Assembly (NCBI GenBank): GCA_903906425.1
Contig: CAIVKH010000045.1
Span: forward strand, 1 to 39,074
Direction: 5' to 3'
Source: an uncultured bacterium
Lineage (GTDB): Bacteria; Verrucomicrobiota; Kiritimatiellia; CAIVKH01
DNA length: 39,074 nt
Shown: positions 1 through 8,341 of the stretch, piece after piece
How positions within the stretch are numbered: position 1 is the stretch's first letter
Layout of the letters: the number at the start of each line of letters is the position of its first letter
The notes under the pieces: generated by a model
Told to the model about the DNA's origin: nothing
The model's database searches: none
What the model saw: only the letters and a program-made list of their open reading frames with translations
Position numbers and translations under genes: made by a program

Positions 1-75
1 CCACGCCTCCAGGGTTTGCTGCTCCTCGGCCGTCATGGACAATGCACAAGCTGGATTCCACATGTTCGGCAGCAT
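1..75 (-). CDS. Partial transposase N-terminus, probably IS630 family, cut by the window edge
   Basis: On the minus strand an open frame runs off the left edge. It follows an in-frame stop upstream and reads MLPNMWNPACALSMTAEEQQ from position 75, then TLEAW. Possible starts are the ATGs at 75, 63 or 36. The stretch MTAEEQQTLEAW resembles the beginning of IS630-family transposases, where a short acidic lead-in of the type L(S/T)xEExxxLExW precedes the helix-turn-helix. Only 25 residues are visible, so no DDE residue can be checked. The gene starts just beyond the end of rimO, so an element end may lie around 76-118, but I cannot define a terminal inverted repeat or a TA target duplication. Assignment is tentative; an ordinary host gene is possible. 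Confidence 0.35.
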   Translation of the reverse strand, partial: MLPNMWNPACALSMTAEEQQTLEAW

Positions 76-118
76 GACAGGAATCCAGAGATTGTAAAGA
101 TATGACTGTTACACTACA

Positions 119-1570
119 CTAGAGAGAATCGGCGACAAGATCGTAGTCGAGTGACTGGACGGCGCGGCATCGCAGCCGCACGCCGGGTTTGATTTTCGCG
201 AGGCCGCGGCATTTCATCAAAATCACGCCGTCCACATCGTGCGCTTCGAGCTGCGTGCGGCCGACGGCGGTGACGCCTTTCGGCACGGACGCGCCGCGCG
301 GGACCGGGCCGTCGAGCATGACTTCGATTTCTTTGCCGACAAATTTCGCGAGCCGCTTGCGCGAGACTTCAAGCTGCGCAAGCATGAGCGCGTCGCGGCG
401 GCGCTGCTTTTCGGCGAGAGGAATGTTGTCGTCAAGATTCGCCGACGGCGTTTTCGGCTCGTGCGAATAAATGAAGACGCCGGCGTGCGAGAAGCGCCCT
501 TCGTTGATGAAGGCGAGCAGTTCGTTGTGCTCGGCCGCGGTTTCGCCGGGGTAGCCGGTGATGAACGTCGTGCGGATGGCGCCATGCGGCATCTTCTTCG
601 CGATGAGATCGAGCAAGGCGATGGTCTCGCGCCGGTCCATCCCGCGCCCCATGGCCGAAAGCATCCGGTCGGAGATGTGCTGGAGCGGCATGTCAATGTA
701 GGGGCACATCCGCGGATCGCTGGCGAGCACGTCGAGCATTTCGCCGGTGAGAAATCGCGGGAAGGCGTACATCAGGCGAATCCAGTGGTCGCCGGGAATC
801 GCGAGGAGTTTTCGCAGAAGTTCGGCGAGCTTGATTCCGCCGTAGAGATCGCGGCCGTAGCTGGTCGTGTCCTGCGCGATCAAACTCAATTCCTTCGCGC
901 CGCCGTCGAGAAGTTGTTTTGCCTCGGTGACGATGTCGTCCATCGGGCGGCTGACCTGCAGGCCGCGGATGTTGGGGATGGAGCAGAAGCGGCAGAAGTT
1001 CGAGCAGCCTTCGGAAATTTTCAGATGGGCGATGTGCGGCGAGCCGATACGAAGGCGCGGCGCGGCGAGGAATTCGCCATAGCTTTGCGTGAAGGATTCC
1101 GACTTTGCCGCGCGGCTGGCGAGGCGCTTGTCGCTGATCTTGACGGTGCCACCGGCGACAGGAATGTCGCCGCTCCTTGGATTCGCCGCGAGACCGCGGC
1201 AAATTTCGGCGAGTTTCGGATAATCGTTGAAGCCGATCCGCGCATCGGCGTTCGAAAGAAAACCGTCGAGTTCCTCCGCGCCGCGCGCGCGCGCGACGAG
1301 GCAGCCCATCGCGACGACGGACTTTAGCGAGCCGCCGCGCTTGAGCTTTTGCAGCTCGCGAAGAACGCCCGCGGATTCTTCGCGGGCGTCGTTGATGAAT
1401 CCGCAGGTGTTCACCAATGCGATGTCGGCTTGCGACGGATCTTCCGCGATGAGGAATCCGGCCTCGACGAGCCTGCCGAGAATGCGCTCGGTATCCACGT
1501 CATTCTTCGCGCAGCCGAGACTGACGATGCTGACGATGGGCGGGCGCTGCGGTGTTTTCTTCTTCGACAT
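119..1570 (-). CDS. rimO: Ribosomal protein S12 methylthiotransferase RimO
   Basis: This is a 483-residue radical-SAM methylthiotransferase of the MiaB/RimO family. The N-terminal MTTase domain carries the three cysteines of the auxiliary iron-sulfur cluster (C20 in SLGCAKNDVDTE, C56 in VNTCGF, C90 in MGCL). The radical-SAM motif CSNFCRFC gives C189, C193 and C196 for the SAM-binding cluster. The C-terminal part (about 410-483) fits a TRAM domain. The SLGCAKNxVD signature favours RimO, which methylthiolates the conserved aspartate of ribosomal protein S12, over MiaB. The length is normal for the family although there is a lineage-specific insert between MTTase and SAM domains (about 125-175). 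The ATG at 1570 gives a standard N-terminus; no clear Shine-Dalgarno precedes it. It is divergent from the DUF4190 gene, with a 104-bp gap that lacks the window's dyad repeat. Confidence 0.93.
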   Translation of the reverse strand: MSKKKTPQRPPIVSIVSLGCAKNDVDTERILGRLVEAGFLIAEDPSQADIALVNTCGFINDAREESAGVLRELQKLKRGGSLKSVVAMGCLVARARGAEELDGFLSNADARIGFNDYPKLAEICRGLAANPRSGDIPVAGGTVKISDKRLASRAAKSESFTQSYGEFLAAPRLRIGSPHIAHLKISEGCSNFCRFCSIPNIRGLQVSRPMDDIVTEAKQLLDGGAKELSLIAQDTTSYGRDLYGGIKLAELLRKLLAIPGDHWIRLMYAFPRFLTGEMLDVLASDPRMCPYIDMPLQHISDRMLSAMGRGMDRRETIALLDLIAKKMPHGAIRTTFITGYPGETAAEHNELLAFINEGRFSHAGVFIYSHEPKTPSANLDDNIPLAEKQRRRDALMLAQLEVSRKRLAKFVGKEIEVMLDGPVPRGASVPKGVTAVGRTQLEAHDVDGVILMKCRGLAKIKPGVRLRCRAVQSLDYDLVADSL

Positions 1571-1674
1571 GGGGCGCGGAATCTACGCGACGGCATCGCG
1601 CCGGTCAAAACGCATATCGGGGCTTTCCCTCCCCGCGGCGGTTTGCTACGAATTCGCGCCAGGAGAAACGAACC

Positions 1675-2235
1675 ATGGAAACGAACCCGCCCGCCATCGC
1701 GTCAGTCGCCGCGCCAGCCGCACCCGAGAAAAATCCTGCCGCCGTCTGGAGCCTCGTGCTCGGAATCCTCAGCCCGTTTTGCTGCGGCATCGTCACCGGC
1801 ATTCCGGCGATCATCACCGGCCACATTGCCTTCAACAAAAGCGGACGACTGCTGAGCAAGCAAGGCCGCGGCATCGCGCTGGCCGGCCTGATCCTCGGCT
1901 ATCTCTCATTTGCCATGATCCCGGTTCAGGTCGCATTGCTTGTTCCTGCGCTATCCAAGGCCAGGCAAAAAGCGGTGGAGGTCGCCTGCTTCGCCAACCT
2001 CCAAATGATCACCGCCTCGAAGCAGGCCTATGCCGCAACGCACAACGGCGAAGCCCCCGCGTCCATCGACGACCTGGTCAAAGCCGGACTGCTGCCCCAA
2101 GCGCCGGTCTGCCCTCGCCACGGCATCTATACCGTCGGCGGCAAGGACGAAGATCCGACCTGCTCCGTTCACGGCAACGCACTGATGAAGCCGGCGCGCC
2201 AGCCCCAACCGCGCGAACAGAAGATCGAAAAATAA
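1675..2235 (+). CDS. DUF4190 membrane protein with pseudopilin-like C-terminal part
   Basis: A 186-residue protein. After a Pro/Ala-rich lead, residues about 20-80 match the DUF4190 pattern (WSLVLGILSPFCCGI, then GHIAFNKS and GRGIALAGLILGY), with two to three membrane segments including one at about 78-95. The rest (ALSKARQKAVEVACFANLQM onward) looks like the amphipathic N-terminal helix and small C-terminal domain of type II secretion pseudopilin-like proteins, which in Verrucomicrobia and Planctomycetes often follow such a membrane segment. A CPRHGIY / CSVHG pair of cysteines could bind metal or form a disulphide. The ATG at 1675 is chosen because AGGAG lies at 1661-1665, nine bases upstream; the frame is open further upstream but without support. 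Function unknown. Confidence 0.75.
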   Translation: METNPPAIASVAAPAAPEKNPAAVWSLVLGILSPFCCGIVTGIPAIITGHIAFNKSGRLLSKQGRGIALAGLILGYLSFAMIPVQVALLVPALSKARQKAVEVACFANLQMITASKQAYAATHNGEAPASIDDLVKAGLLPQAPVCPRHGIYTVGGKDEDPTCSVHGNALMKPARQPQPREQKIEK

Positions 2236-2277
2236 CTTCGGCGAAATCCCCGCCCCGGCGCGATGCCATCCCGATTT

Positions 2278-2356
2278 CTCCAATCATTGGAAAATCCGCG
2301 GCGGCAAACTTCCAATCATTGGAAATTTCGGCGGCGTTTTTTTCCAATTATTGGAA
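2278..2356. repeat. Dyad repeat locus 1, three copies
   Basis: Three copies of the 15-bp dyad start at 2278 (CTCCAATCATTGGAA), 2310 (TTCCAATCATTGGAA) and 2342 (TTCCAATTATTGGAA), exactly 32 bp apart. The spacers are AATCCGCGGCGGCAAAC, with a CCG/CGG dyad, and ATTTCGGCGGCGTTTTT. Centres are C, C and T, so this triplet does not show the G/C complementarity seen at most other loci. The third copy ends 2 bp from the stop codon of the minus-strand propeller gene, between two convergent genes. Confidence 0.95.
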
Positions 2357-2358
2357 AT

Positions 2359-3558
2359 TTATTTGCCGGAGACGTCGAGGCAGACGAGGTCGCCGAGGTT
2401 GTTCTTGCAGTAGATGCGGCCGTTGGCGAGGACGGGGACGACCCAGCAGCGTTTGTCGAGAACCTTGGCGCGGGCCAGTTCCTTGAAGGCCGCGGGCGAG
2501 GCGTCGGCGATGACAAGGTCGCCTTGTTCGCCCTGGATGACCATCCTGCCGTCGGCGATCATCAGCGAGCCTTTGCCAAGGCCGGGCTGTATCCATTTGA
2601 CGTCGCCGGTCGCGAAGTCGAGGCAGGTGAGTGTGCTTTCGTCGAAGCCGTAGAGGCTGCCTTTCCAAAGCACGGAACTGTTGAAGTGGTTTCGCATCTT
2701 TTTGTTTTCCCAGACGGGCTTGAGTTCGGCGCCGGTGAACTGGAGCAGTGCGCAGCCGTGGTTGTAGCCGGAGGAGATGAAGATTTTGTCGCCGGAGATG
2801 ATCGGTACGGCGGCGTTGATGTCGTAGGAAGTCTTCCACGGATGGCGCGCGAGTTCCTTGCCGGCGGCGGAGCGGATGACGAGTCCGAAGGCGTTGAAGG
2901 TGACGAGGCAATCCGTGCCGTCGTGTTTGAACGGCATCGACGTCGCGTAGCTGGCGCCATCGGTGCCGCTCTTCCAGACGACGGCGCCGGTCTTTTTGTC
3001 GAGCGCCATCGTGGTGCCGTCGATCGCGCCGACATCTATGATCACAAGTTTGCCGATGACGACGGGCGATCCGGCGTAGCCCCAGGTCGGGACTTTTCCG
3101 CCAAGATCCTTGATGAGGTTCTTCGACCAGACCGGTTTTCCGTCGGCTGCGTTCAGGCAAAACAAATGGCCCGCGCGGCTGCAGGTGAAAACGAAATTGC
3201 CGTCAACCGTCGGCGTCGCGCCGGAGCCGCCTTCGAACTGATGCGGATCGAGCGGACAGGCGTAAGTGTGTTTCCAAACTGGCGCGCCCGATTTCGCGTC
3301 ATAGCACCAGACCGTGTCCGACTCGTTCTGATTTCCCATCGTGAAAACGTGATCGCCGACGACGGCGACAGACGAGCAACTGATTCCGACGTTGTGTTTC
3401 CAAAGTTGCTTCGGTCCGCCCTCAGGCCATTGCGTGAGCCAGCCGGCCTCCGCAGAAATTCCATCGCGATCCGGCCCGCGCCACTGCGGCCAGTCGTTCG
3501 CACTGGCGATTTGAACTGCTGCAAGAGCGAGCGCAAGAGAGCTGATGAATTTCGTCAT
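2359..3558 (-). CDS. Secreted PQQ-binding-like beta-propeller protein (third gene of tandem operon)
   Basis: A 399-residue exported protein with signal peptide MTKFISSLALALAAVQIASA, followed at once by NDWPQWRGPDRDGIS, the hallmark start of the PQQ-like beta-propeller proteins abundant in Planctomycetes and Verrucomicrobia. Repeated strands of the type GHLFCLNAADGKPVW and GDLVCLD indicate PQQ_2/BamB-like blades through the whole length. There is no sign of a catalytic dehydrogenase domain, so a cofactor-free structural or binding role is as likely as an enzyme. The ATG at 3558 is chosen because it gives a clean signal peptide and has GGAG 8 bases upstream; the frame is open much further upstream but that part reads as a shadow of the preceding gene. 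It lies 13 bp after the previous paralogue. Confidence 0.85.
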   Translation of the reverse strand: MTKFISSLALALAAVQIASANDWPQWRGPDRDGISAEAGWLTQWPEGGPKQLWKHNVGISCSSVAVVGDHVFTMGNQNESDTVWCYDAKSGAPVWKHTYACPLDPHQFEGGSGATPTVDGNFVFTCSRAGHLFCLNAADGKPVWSKNLIKDLGGKVPTWGYAGSPVVIGKLVIIDVGAIDGTTMALDKKTGAVVWKSGTDGASYATSMPFKHDGTDCLVTFNAFGLVIRSAAGKELARHPWKTSYDINAAVPIISGDKIFISSGYNHGCALLQFTGAELKPVWENKKMRNHFNSSVLWKGSLYGFDESTLTCLDFATGDVKWIQPGLGKGSLMIADGRMVIQGEQGDLVIADASPAAFKELARAKVLDKRCWVVPVLANGRIYCKNNLGDLVCLDVSGK

Positions 3559-3571
3559 GGTCGTTTCTCCG

Positions 3572-4810
3572 TCATTTCTTCGCGATGTCGTAACAAAGCA
3601 AAACGCCCTGATCGCGGACAAAAAGTTTTCCGCCGCCGATGACCAGATGCGGCCAGCTCTTCTTGCCGCTGCGGTCCGGCTGGTCGAAGCGTCCGGTTTC
3701 TTTCCAGCCCGTCGGCGTGGCTTCGATGAGAACCATTGTGCCGGGATCGCTTTCGGATCGCAGATAAAAATGTCCGTCGGCATAGCTGATCGAGCCCTTG
3801 CCAAGTTTCTTTTCTTTCCACGCGACGTTGCCGGTCTTGAAATCCATGCAGGTCCATCCGCCGCCACCGTCGCTGAAGCCGTAAAGATGATCGTCGAGCA
3901 GAATGACTCCGCCGTGGTGGTTGATCATGTCCTTGTTGGCATAGACCTCCGCGGCCGTGAAGTTCTGTCCGCTGCCGCCGATTTTGAAAAGATTGCAGCC
4001 GATGCCGTAACCGGAGGACACGAAAACCATGTTGTCCTTGTAAACCGGCATCGGAATCACGGCGGTCTTGCCCTGGCGCGGCGCGGACCAAAGCAGCTTG
4101 CCGGTGCTCGCGGCGATACCCGCGACGTGCGCGTCGGTGAGGACGATGAACTGGTGGACGCCGCGAATATCAACGGCGATCAGCGAGGAATAGCTGGCCG
4201 AATCCGTCAGCTCCTTGCAGCGCCACGCGACCGCGCCGGTCTTTTTGTTCAGCGCAACGACCGTGCCTTGCTGGCCGCCCGGCGTGCATACCAGATTTTC
4301 ACCGTCAACGAGCGGCGACTCGGCGTAGCCCCAGCCCGACATCATTTTCCCGCCGAAATCGTGTTCGAGATTTTTCCGCCAGACTTCCTTGCCGTCCGCC
4401 ACGTGCAGGCAGACGAGATCGCCGTATTGCCCGGTCACAAAAAGCAAATCGCCATCAACCGTCGGCGTCGCTCGCGGGCCGGGATAGCCGCCGCCGCCCC
4501 CCGACTTGCCAAGCTTCGTTTTCCACAGATTCTTTCCGTCCTTCAGCGACAGCGCCTCGACGAATGCCGATTCGCCGAAATCGCCGACGGTAAAAATCCT
4601 GTCACCGACCACGGACACGCTCGAAAACCCACCGCCGATGTCCGTGACTTTCCACGCCAGCGACGGCCCGCCCGCCGGCCACGACGCCAGCAGCCCGGTC
4701 TCCGTGGAAATATTATCGCGCTTCGGCCCGTGCCACTGCGGCCAATCGGCGGCGAACGCGACGGATGACACCGCAAGAACCGCGGCGAGGACAACGAATG
4801 ACTTCTTCAT
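3572..4810 (-). CDS. Secreted PQQ-binding-like beta-propeller protein (second gene of tandem operon)
   Basis: A 412-residue paralogue of its two neighbours. The signal peptide MKKSFVVLAAVLAVSSVAFA is followed by ADWPQWHGPKRDNIS, then propeller blades with motifs such as GDLVCLHVADGKEVWRK and a conserved phrase GWGYAESPLVDGENLVCTPG. The start at 4810 has GGAGG eight bases upstream. It sits 20 bp downstream of the first gene and 13 bp upstream of the third, so the three are very probably one transcript. A Gly-rich insert (KSGGGGGYPGPRATPTVDGD) precedes the second blade. The function of this family is not established. The tandem arrangement suggests duplication followed by divergence of ligand or partner. 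Confidence 0.85.
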   Translation of the reverse strand: MKKSFVVLAAVLAVSSVAFAADWPQWHGPKRDNISTETGLLASWPAGGPSLAWKVTDIGGGFSSVSVVGDRIFTVGDFGESAFVEALSLKDGKNLWKTKLGKSGGGGGYPGPRATPTVDGDLLFVTGQYGDLVCLHVADGKEVWRKNLEHDFGGKMMSGWGYAESPLVDGENLVCTPGGQQGTVVALNKKTGAVAWRCKELTDSASYSSLIAVDIRGVHQFIVLTDAHVAGIAASTGKLLWSAPRQGKTAVIPMPVYKDNMVFVSSGYGIGCNLFKIGGSGQNFTAAEVYANKDMINHHGGVILLDDHLYGFSDGGGGWTCMDFKTGNVAWKEKKLGKGSISYADGHFYLRSESDPGTMVLIEATPTGWKETGRFDQPDRSGKKSWPHLVIGGGKLFVRDQGVLLCYDIAKK

Positions 4811-4830
4811 GATGAATTCCTCCACATGAA

Positions 4831-6087
4831 TTATTTTGCCGACGGATCGAGACACGCGCCTTCTTTCGTGCTGCGCACGTAAATTTTTCCATCGCTGAAC
4901 GCCGGCGTTGACCAGCATTTTCCGGCGACGGCCTTGGTTCGGCAGATTTCCTTGTAGGCGGCCGGCGTCGCTTCGACGATCACGACTTCGCCGCTGTCGG
5001 CAAGCGCGATGAGCTTGTCACCGACCATCGTGACGTTGCCCGCGCCAAAGCCCGGCTGTTCCCATTTCACGTTGCCCGTCGCAAGCTCGACGCACTTCAG
5101 CGGACCGCTGCCATATTTCTTGAAGCTGAACATTCCATATAAATAACCACCTTTGAAAATCGGCGTACTCCAGTGATTCGCGACGAGCTTGTCGCCAGGA
5201 ATCTGCCAAATCTGCGTCGCCTTGAAGCCGCCGGCCTCCTTGGAAATCTTGCACGCGCCACCGCCGACGCCATAGCCGGCGGAACAATAAACAATATCAT
5301 CGGCCACGACCGGCGAGCTCGCCGTCGAGACATTGAATTTATACGGAAACTTCCAGAGCTGTTTGCCGTCTTTTGCAGACACCGAAACCAGCCCGCTCCT
5401 CATGAAAAAAATCACCTGACGTTCGCCGAGGATCGTCGCGACCACCGGCGTCGCGTGCGTGATCGTTTCATCGCCGGACTTCCAAGCAAGTTTTCCGTCA
5501 GTCTTCTGGAACGCCAGAAACGACTGACCCGCCCCACCGCCAGCGACGAAAACGAGATCGCCGTCGATCACAGGCGATGCCGCGTTCTTCCACATGATGT
5601 TCTTGCCGCCGAATTCCGCCGTCAGGTCGTGCATCCAGACCTTCTTGCCCGTCAGATCGAAGCAGAAAAGTTTCAAGCCTTGCGACAGCGCGTACACCTT
5701 GCCGTCATTCACCGTCGGCGTCGAACGCGGCCCGTCGCCACCCTTGTTGTCCGGCGCGCCCGAATCGCCGCCGCCCTCATATTTCGCGGCATCGAGCTCC
5801 TCATTCCAAAGTTCTTTGCCATTCGAAGCATCGAGTGCCACGCAGACTTCCTTGCCGCCGCGCCCGACAATGGTGAACGCCTTACCGCCGCTCACCGCGA
5901 ACGAACTGAATCCGTTTTCCGTCGGCACTTTCCAGACCTTCTTCGGCGCCGCGCCCTGCCAGGCCGGACTCGCCTTCTCCGTCGAAATTCCATTCTGCTC
6001 CGGCCCGCGATATTGCGGCCAATCCGCGCCCCGCGCGCACACGACAACGGCAACGGTGGAAAAAAACATGGCAAGACAACGATTCAT
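4831..6087 (-). CDS. Secreted PQQ-binding-like beta-propeller protein (first gene of tandem operon)
   Basis: A 418-residue exported propeller. MNRCLAMFFSTVAVVVCARG is a signal peptide followed by ADWPQYRGPEQNGIS. Blades contain GKEVCVALDASNGKELWNEE and GGEVVIVEATPAAYKEICRT, the latter closely like the ends of the two downstream paralogues. The ATG at 6087 is selected because GGAG lies seven bases upstream and the signal peptide follows. A frame extending to 6183 would translate through the intergenic dyad repeat (giving FPMIG and similar) and is rejected. It is divergent from the glycosyltransferase gene at 6250, with repeat locus 2 in between. Export and propeller fold are well supported; substrate or partner is unknown. 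Confidence 0.85.
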   Translation of the reverse strand: MNRCLAMFFSTVAVVVCARGADWPQYRGPEQNGISTEKASPAWQGAAPKKVWKVPTENGFSSFAVSGGKAFTIVGRGGKEVCVALDASNGKELWNEELDAAKYEGGGDSGAPDNKGGDGPRSTPTVNDGKVYALSQGLKLFCFDLTGKKVWMHDLTAEFGGKNIMWKNAASPVIDGDLVFVAGGGAGQSFLAFQKTDGKLAWKSGDETITHATPVVATILGERQVIFFMRSGLVSVSAKDGKQLWKFPYKFNVSTASSPVVADDIVYCSAGYGVGGGACKISKEAGGFKATQIWQIPGDKLVANHWSTPIFKGGYLYGMFSFKKYGSGPLKCVELATGNVKWEQPGFGAGNVTMVGDKLIALADSGEVVIVEATPAAYKEICRTKAVAGKCWSTPAFSDGKIYVRSTKEGACLDPSAK

Positions 6088-6104
6088 TCTTTGATCTCCA
6101 AAAC

Positions 6105-6152
6105 TTCCAATCATTGGAAAAGACCGGCACCGGATTTTTCCAACCATTGGCA
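6105..6152. repeat. Dyad repeat locus 2, one intact and one degenerate copy
   Basis: An intact TTCCAATCATTGGAA lies at 6105-6119. A decayed copy TTCCAACCATTGGCA lies at 6138-6152, starting 33 bp later, the only locus off the 32-bp period. The spacer AAGACCGGCACCGGATTT contains two CCGG blocks that can pair. It sits between divergent genes, 17 bp upstream of the propeller start codon. Confidence 0.9.
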
Positions 6153-6249
6153 AACACATAACAGGTTCGCATTCCATCCGCACGTCAGGAATTGCCTGAT
6201 TCTGCGGCGTCCGCGATGTTGTGCGGGCCGGGAGGCTGTGGTTTAGTGA

Positions 6250-7551
6250 ATGGCAGCCATGCGAATCATCCAGTTAACGCCGGGAACCGGAAATTTTTAT
6301 TGCGGCAGTTGCCTCCGCGACAACACGCTCGTCCGCGGCCTGCGCGCGCGCGGCCACGACGCGATCATGGTTCCGCTTTATCTGCCGCACGTTCTCGACG
6401 AACCCGCCGAAAGCGCGGGCGTCCCGATTTTTCTCAGCGGCATCAGTGTTTTTCTCGATCAGAAATATCCTAAGCTTCGCCGCCCCGCGTGGCTTGATCG
6501 CGTTTTGAGTTCGCCGCGACTTTTGAAGCGGGCAGCGAATTTGGCCGGCATGACCTCCGCGAAGGATCTCGGCGAATCCACCGTTTCGATGCTCAAAGGC
6601 AAAGACGGTTGCCAGGCCAACGAACTCGACCGGCTCATCGAATGGCTGCGGACGCAGCCGAAGCCCGACATCTTCTGCCTTTCCAATTCGCTGCTCTCCG
6701 GCCTCGCGCTGCGGCTCAAGGAAGAATTTCGCGTGCCCGTCGTCAGCAGTTTTCAGGGCGAAGATTCGTTTCTCGACGCGCTGTTTGAACCGTATCGCAA
6801 AAAATCGTGGGAGCTTCTCGCCGCGCGCTGCGCCGAAGTTGATCATTTCATTTCCGTCAGCCGCTATTTCGCCAGCGAAATGAAACGCCGTCTCGGCCTT
6901 TCCGGCGATATCGTTTCCATCGCCTATCCCGGAATCGCCGCGGACGAATTCAGCGTCGCCGCCGAACCTCCATCGCCGTCCGCCATCGGCTACCTCGCGC
7001 GGATGCACCACGCGAAAGGCCTTGGCACGCTAGTTGACGCCTTCATCGAATTGAAGAAACGAAATCGGGTTCCCGATTTCCGCCTGCGAATCGCCGGCGC
7101 GATGACGAATACCGACACACGCTTCGTCGATTCGCTTCGCGATAAACTTTCATCACGCGGCCTGCTCGCATCCGTCGATTTTCTTCCGAACATCAGCCGC
7201 GAAGCAAAACACGAATTCTTCCGCACACTCAGCGTATTCTCCGTCCCGGCGACTTACGGCGAAGCGTTCGGTTTTTATGTCCTCGAATCCCTCGCCGCCG
7301 GCGTCCCCGTCGTCCAGCCGCGCCACGCCGCATTTCCCGAAATTCTCGAACAAACCGGCGGTGGCCTGCTCTGCGAACCGGACGACGTCGCATCGCTCGC
7401 GGACAAACTCGAATCGCTGCTCCTCGATGCGCCCCGCGCCCGTGCGCTCGGCGCAAAAGGCCGCGCCGCCGTTCGGGAAAAATTCACGATTGAACAGATG
7501 ATCACCTCCACGGAAGAAAACCTGTCGGATGTCGTCGCAAGGAAACGCTGA
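6250..7551 (+). CDS. GT4-family glycosyltransferase
   Basis: A 433-residue GT-B fold glycosyltransferase. The N-terminal domain begins MRIIQLTPGTGNFYCGSCLR, the loop that contacts the acceptor in family 4 enzymes. The C-terminal donor-binding domain has the E-x7-E motif (E338 and E346 in YGEAFGFYVLE) that binds the nucleotide sugar, then AAGVPVV and a closing helix. Start could be 6250 or the second ATG at 6259; a GGAGG at 6231-6235 is too far from both to decide, and family alignment favours 6259. The stop overlaps the start of the ABC ATPase gene by one base (TGATG), so the two are co-transcribed and probably translationally coupled. The acceptor cannot be told. Pairing with a LolD-like exporter hints at envelope glycolipid or lipoprotein work. 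Confidence 0.88.
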   Translation: MAAMRIIQLTPGTGNFYCGSCLRDNTLVRGLRARGHDAIMVPLYLPHVLDEPAESAGVPIFLSGISVFLDQKYPKLRRPAWLDRVLSSPRLLKRAANLAGMTSAKDLGESTVSMLKGKDGCQANELDRLIEWLRTQPKPDIFCLSNSLLSGLALRLKEEFRVPVVSSFQGEDSFLDALFEPYRKKSWELLAARCAEVDHFISVSRYFASEMKRRLGLSGDIVSIAYPGIAADEFSVAAEPPSPSAIGYLARMHHAKGLGTLVDAFIELKKRNRVPDFRLRIAGAMTNTDTRFVDSLRDKLSSRGLLASVDFLPNISREAKHEFFRTLSVFSVPATYGEAFGFYVLESLAAGVPVVQPRHAAFPEILEQTGGGLLCEPDDVASLADKLESLLLDAPRARALGAKGRAAVREKFTIEQMITSTEENLSDVVARKR

Positions 7552-8225
7552 TGCTCAAACTTTCGAACGTCTCCAAAAATTACGCGTCGCCCGACGGCGG
7601 CGCGCCTGTCGAAATCCTCAAGAAAATCAGCCTCGAACTCGCCGTTGGCGAAGCCATCGCCATCGTCGGCCCGTCCGGCTCCGGAAAAAGCACGCTACTG
7701 AACATCATGGGCGCGCTCGACCGGCCGACGAGCGGAACGGTCCAGATCGGTGACCGCGATTTCGCGACGCTCAACGAGTCCGGCCTCGCCTATATTCGCA
7801 ATCACGAAATCGGTTTCATCTTCCAGCTTCACCACCTGCTTCCGCAGTGCTCAATTCTCGAAAACGTCCTCATCCCGACGCTAACGAATCCCGCCGAGCT
7901 CCAAACCGAAGCCGCGCTGAAACGCGCCGAACAACTGCTCGAACGCGTCGGCCTGAAGCATCGCCTCTCGCACCGCCCCGGCCAGCTTTCCGGCGGCGAA
8001 TGCCAGCGCGTCGCTGTCGTACGCGCGCTCATCAACCGCCCGAAACTCCTGCTCGCTGACGAACCGACCGGCTCGCTCGACCACGCCTCCGCGACAAATC
8101 TCGGCCGGCTTCTCCTCGAAATAAACGAGGAAGAAAAAGTGGCACTCGTTCTCGTCACCCACTCGCTCGAACTCGCCAAACAAATGCCCCGCGTCCTCGA
8201 ACTCCGCGACGGAACGCTGAAATGA
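7551..8225 (+). CDS. ABC transporter ATP-binding protein, LolD/MacB type
   Basis: A 224-residue ATPase with all expected motifs: Walker A GPSGSGKST (40-48), Q-loop Q92, signature LSGGE (146-150), Walker B LLLADE (166-171) with catalytic E171, and switch H204. Length and sequence are those of the LolD/FtsE/MacB group, which drives mechanotransmission-type ABC systems rather than classical pumping. These act at the cytoplasmic membrane to release lipoproteins or to power periplasmic processes. Its partner is evidently the FtsX-type permease starting at 8342. Unusually, 116 bp with a dyad-repeat pair separate the two, whereas the upstream glycosyltransferase overlaps this gene by one base. A lolD symbol is withheld because MacB-like systems share these motifs. 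Confidence 0.92.
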   Translation: MLKLSNVSKNYASPDGGAPVEILKKISLELAVGEAIAIVGPSGSGKSTLLNIMGALDRPTSGTVQIGDRDFATLNESGLAYIRNHEIGFIFQLHHLLPQCSILENVLIPTLTNPAELQTEAALKRAEQLLERVGLKHRLSHRPGQLSGGECQRVAVVRALINRPKLLLADEPTGSLDHASATNLGRLLLEINEEEKVALVLVTHSLELAKQMPRVLELRDGTLK

Positions 8226-8256
8226 AACCCCGAACCACCAGCCGCCGCGCGCAAAC

Positions 8257-8303
8257 TTCCAATGATTGGAAAAATGCGGCTCCGCAATTTCCAATCATTG
8301 GAA
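8257..8303. repeat. Dyad repeat locus 3, G/C pair inside an apparent operon
   Basis: TTCCAATGATTGGAA at 8257-8271 and TTCCAATCATTGGAA at 8289-8303 are exact reverse complements, 32 bp apart. The spacer AAATGCGGCTCCGCAAT has its own TGCGG/CCGCA stem, so the whole 47 bp can fold as one long hairpin. This is the only clear case where a locus interrupts a probable operon (ABC ATPase to permease). Confidence 0.95.
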
Positions 8304-8341
8304 CTCCCGCAGTCTTTCGTCCCTGAATTCCAAATTCCGCC

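Noticed and set aside
2263..3642. 459-codon plus-strand frame opposite the third propeller
   Set aside because: Starts inside the repeat locus and mirrors the propeller gene; composition is that of an antisense frame.
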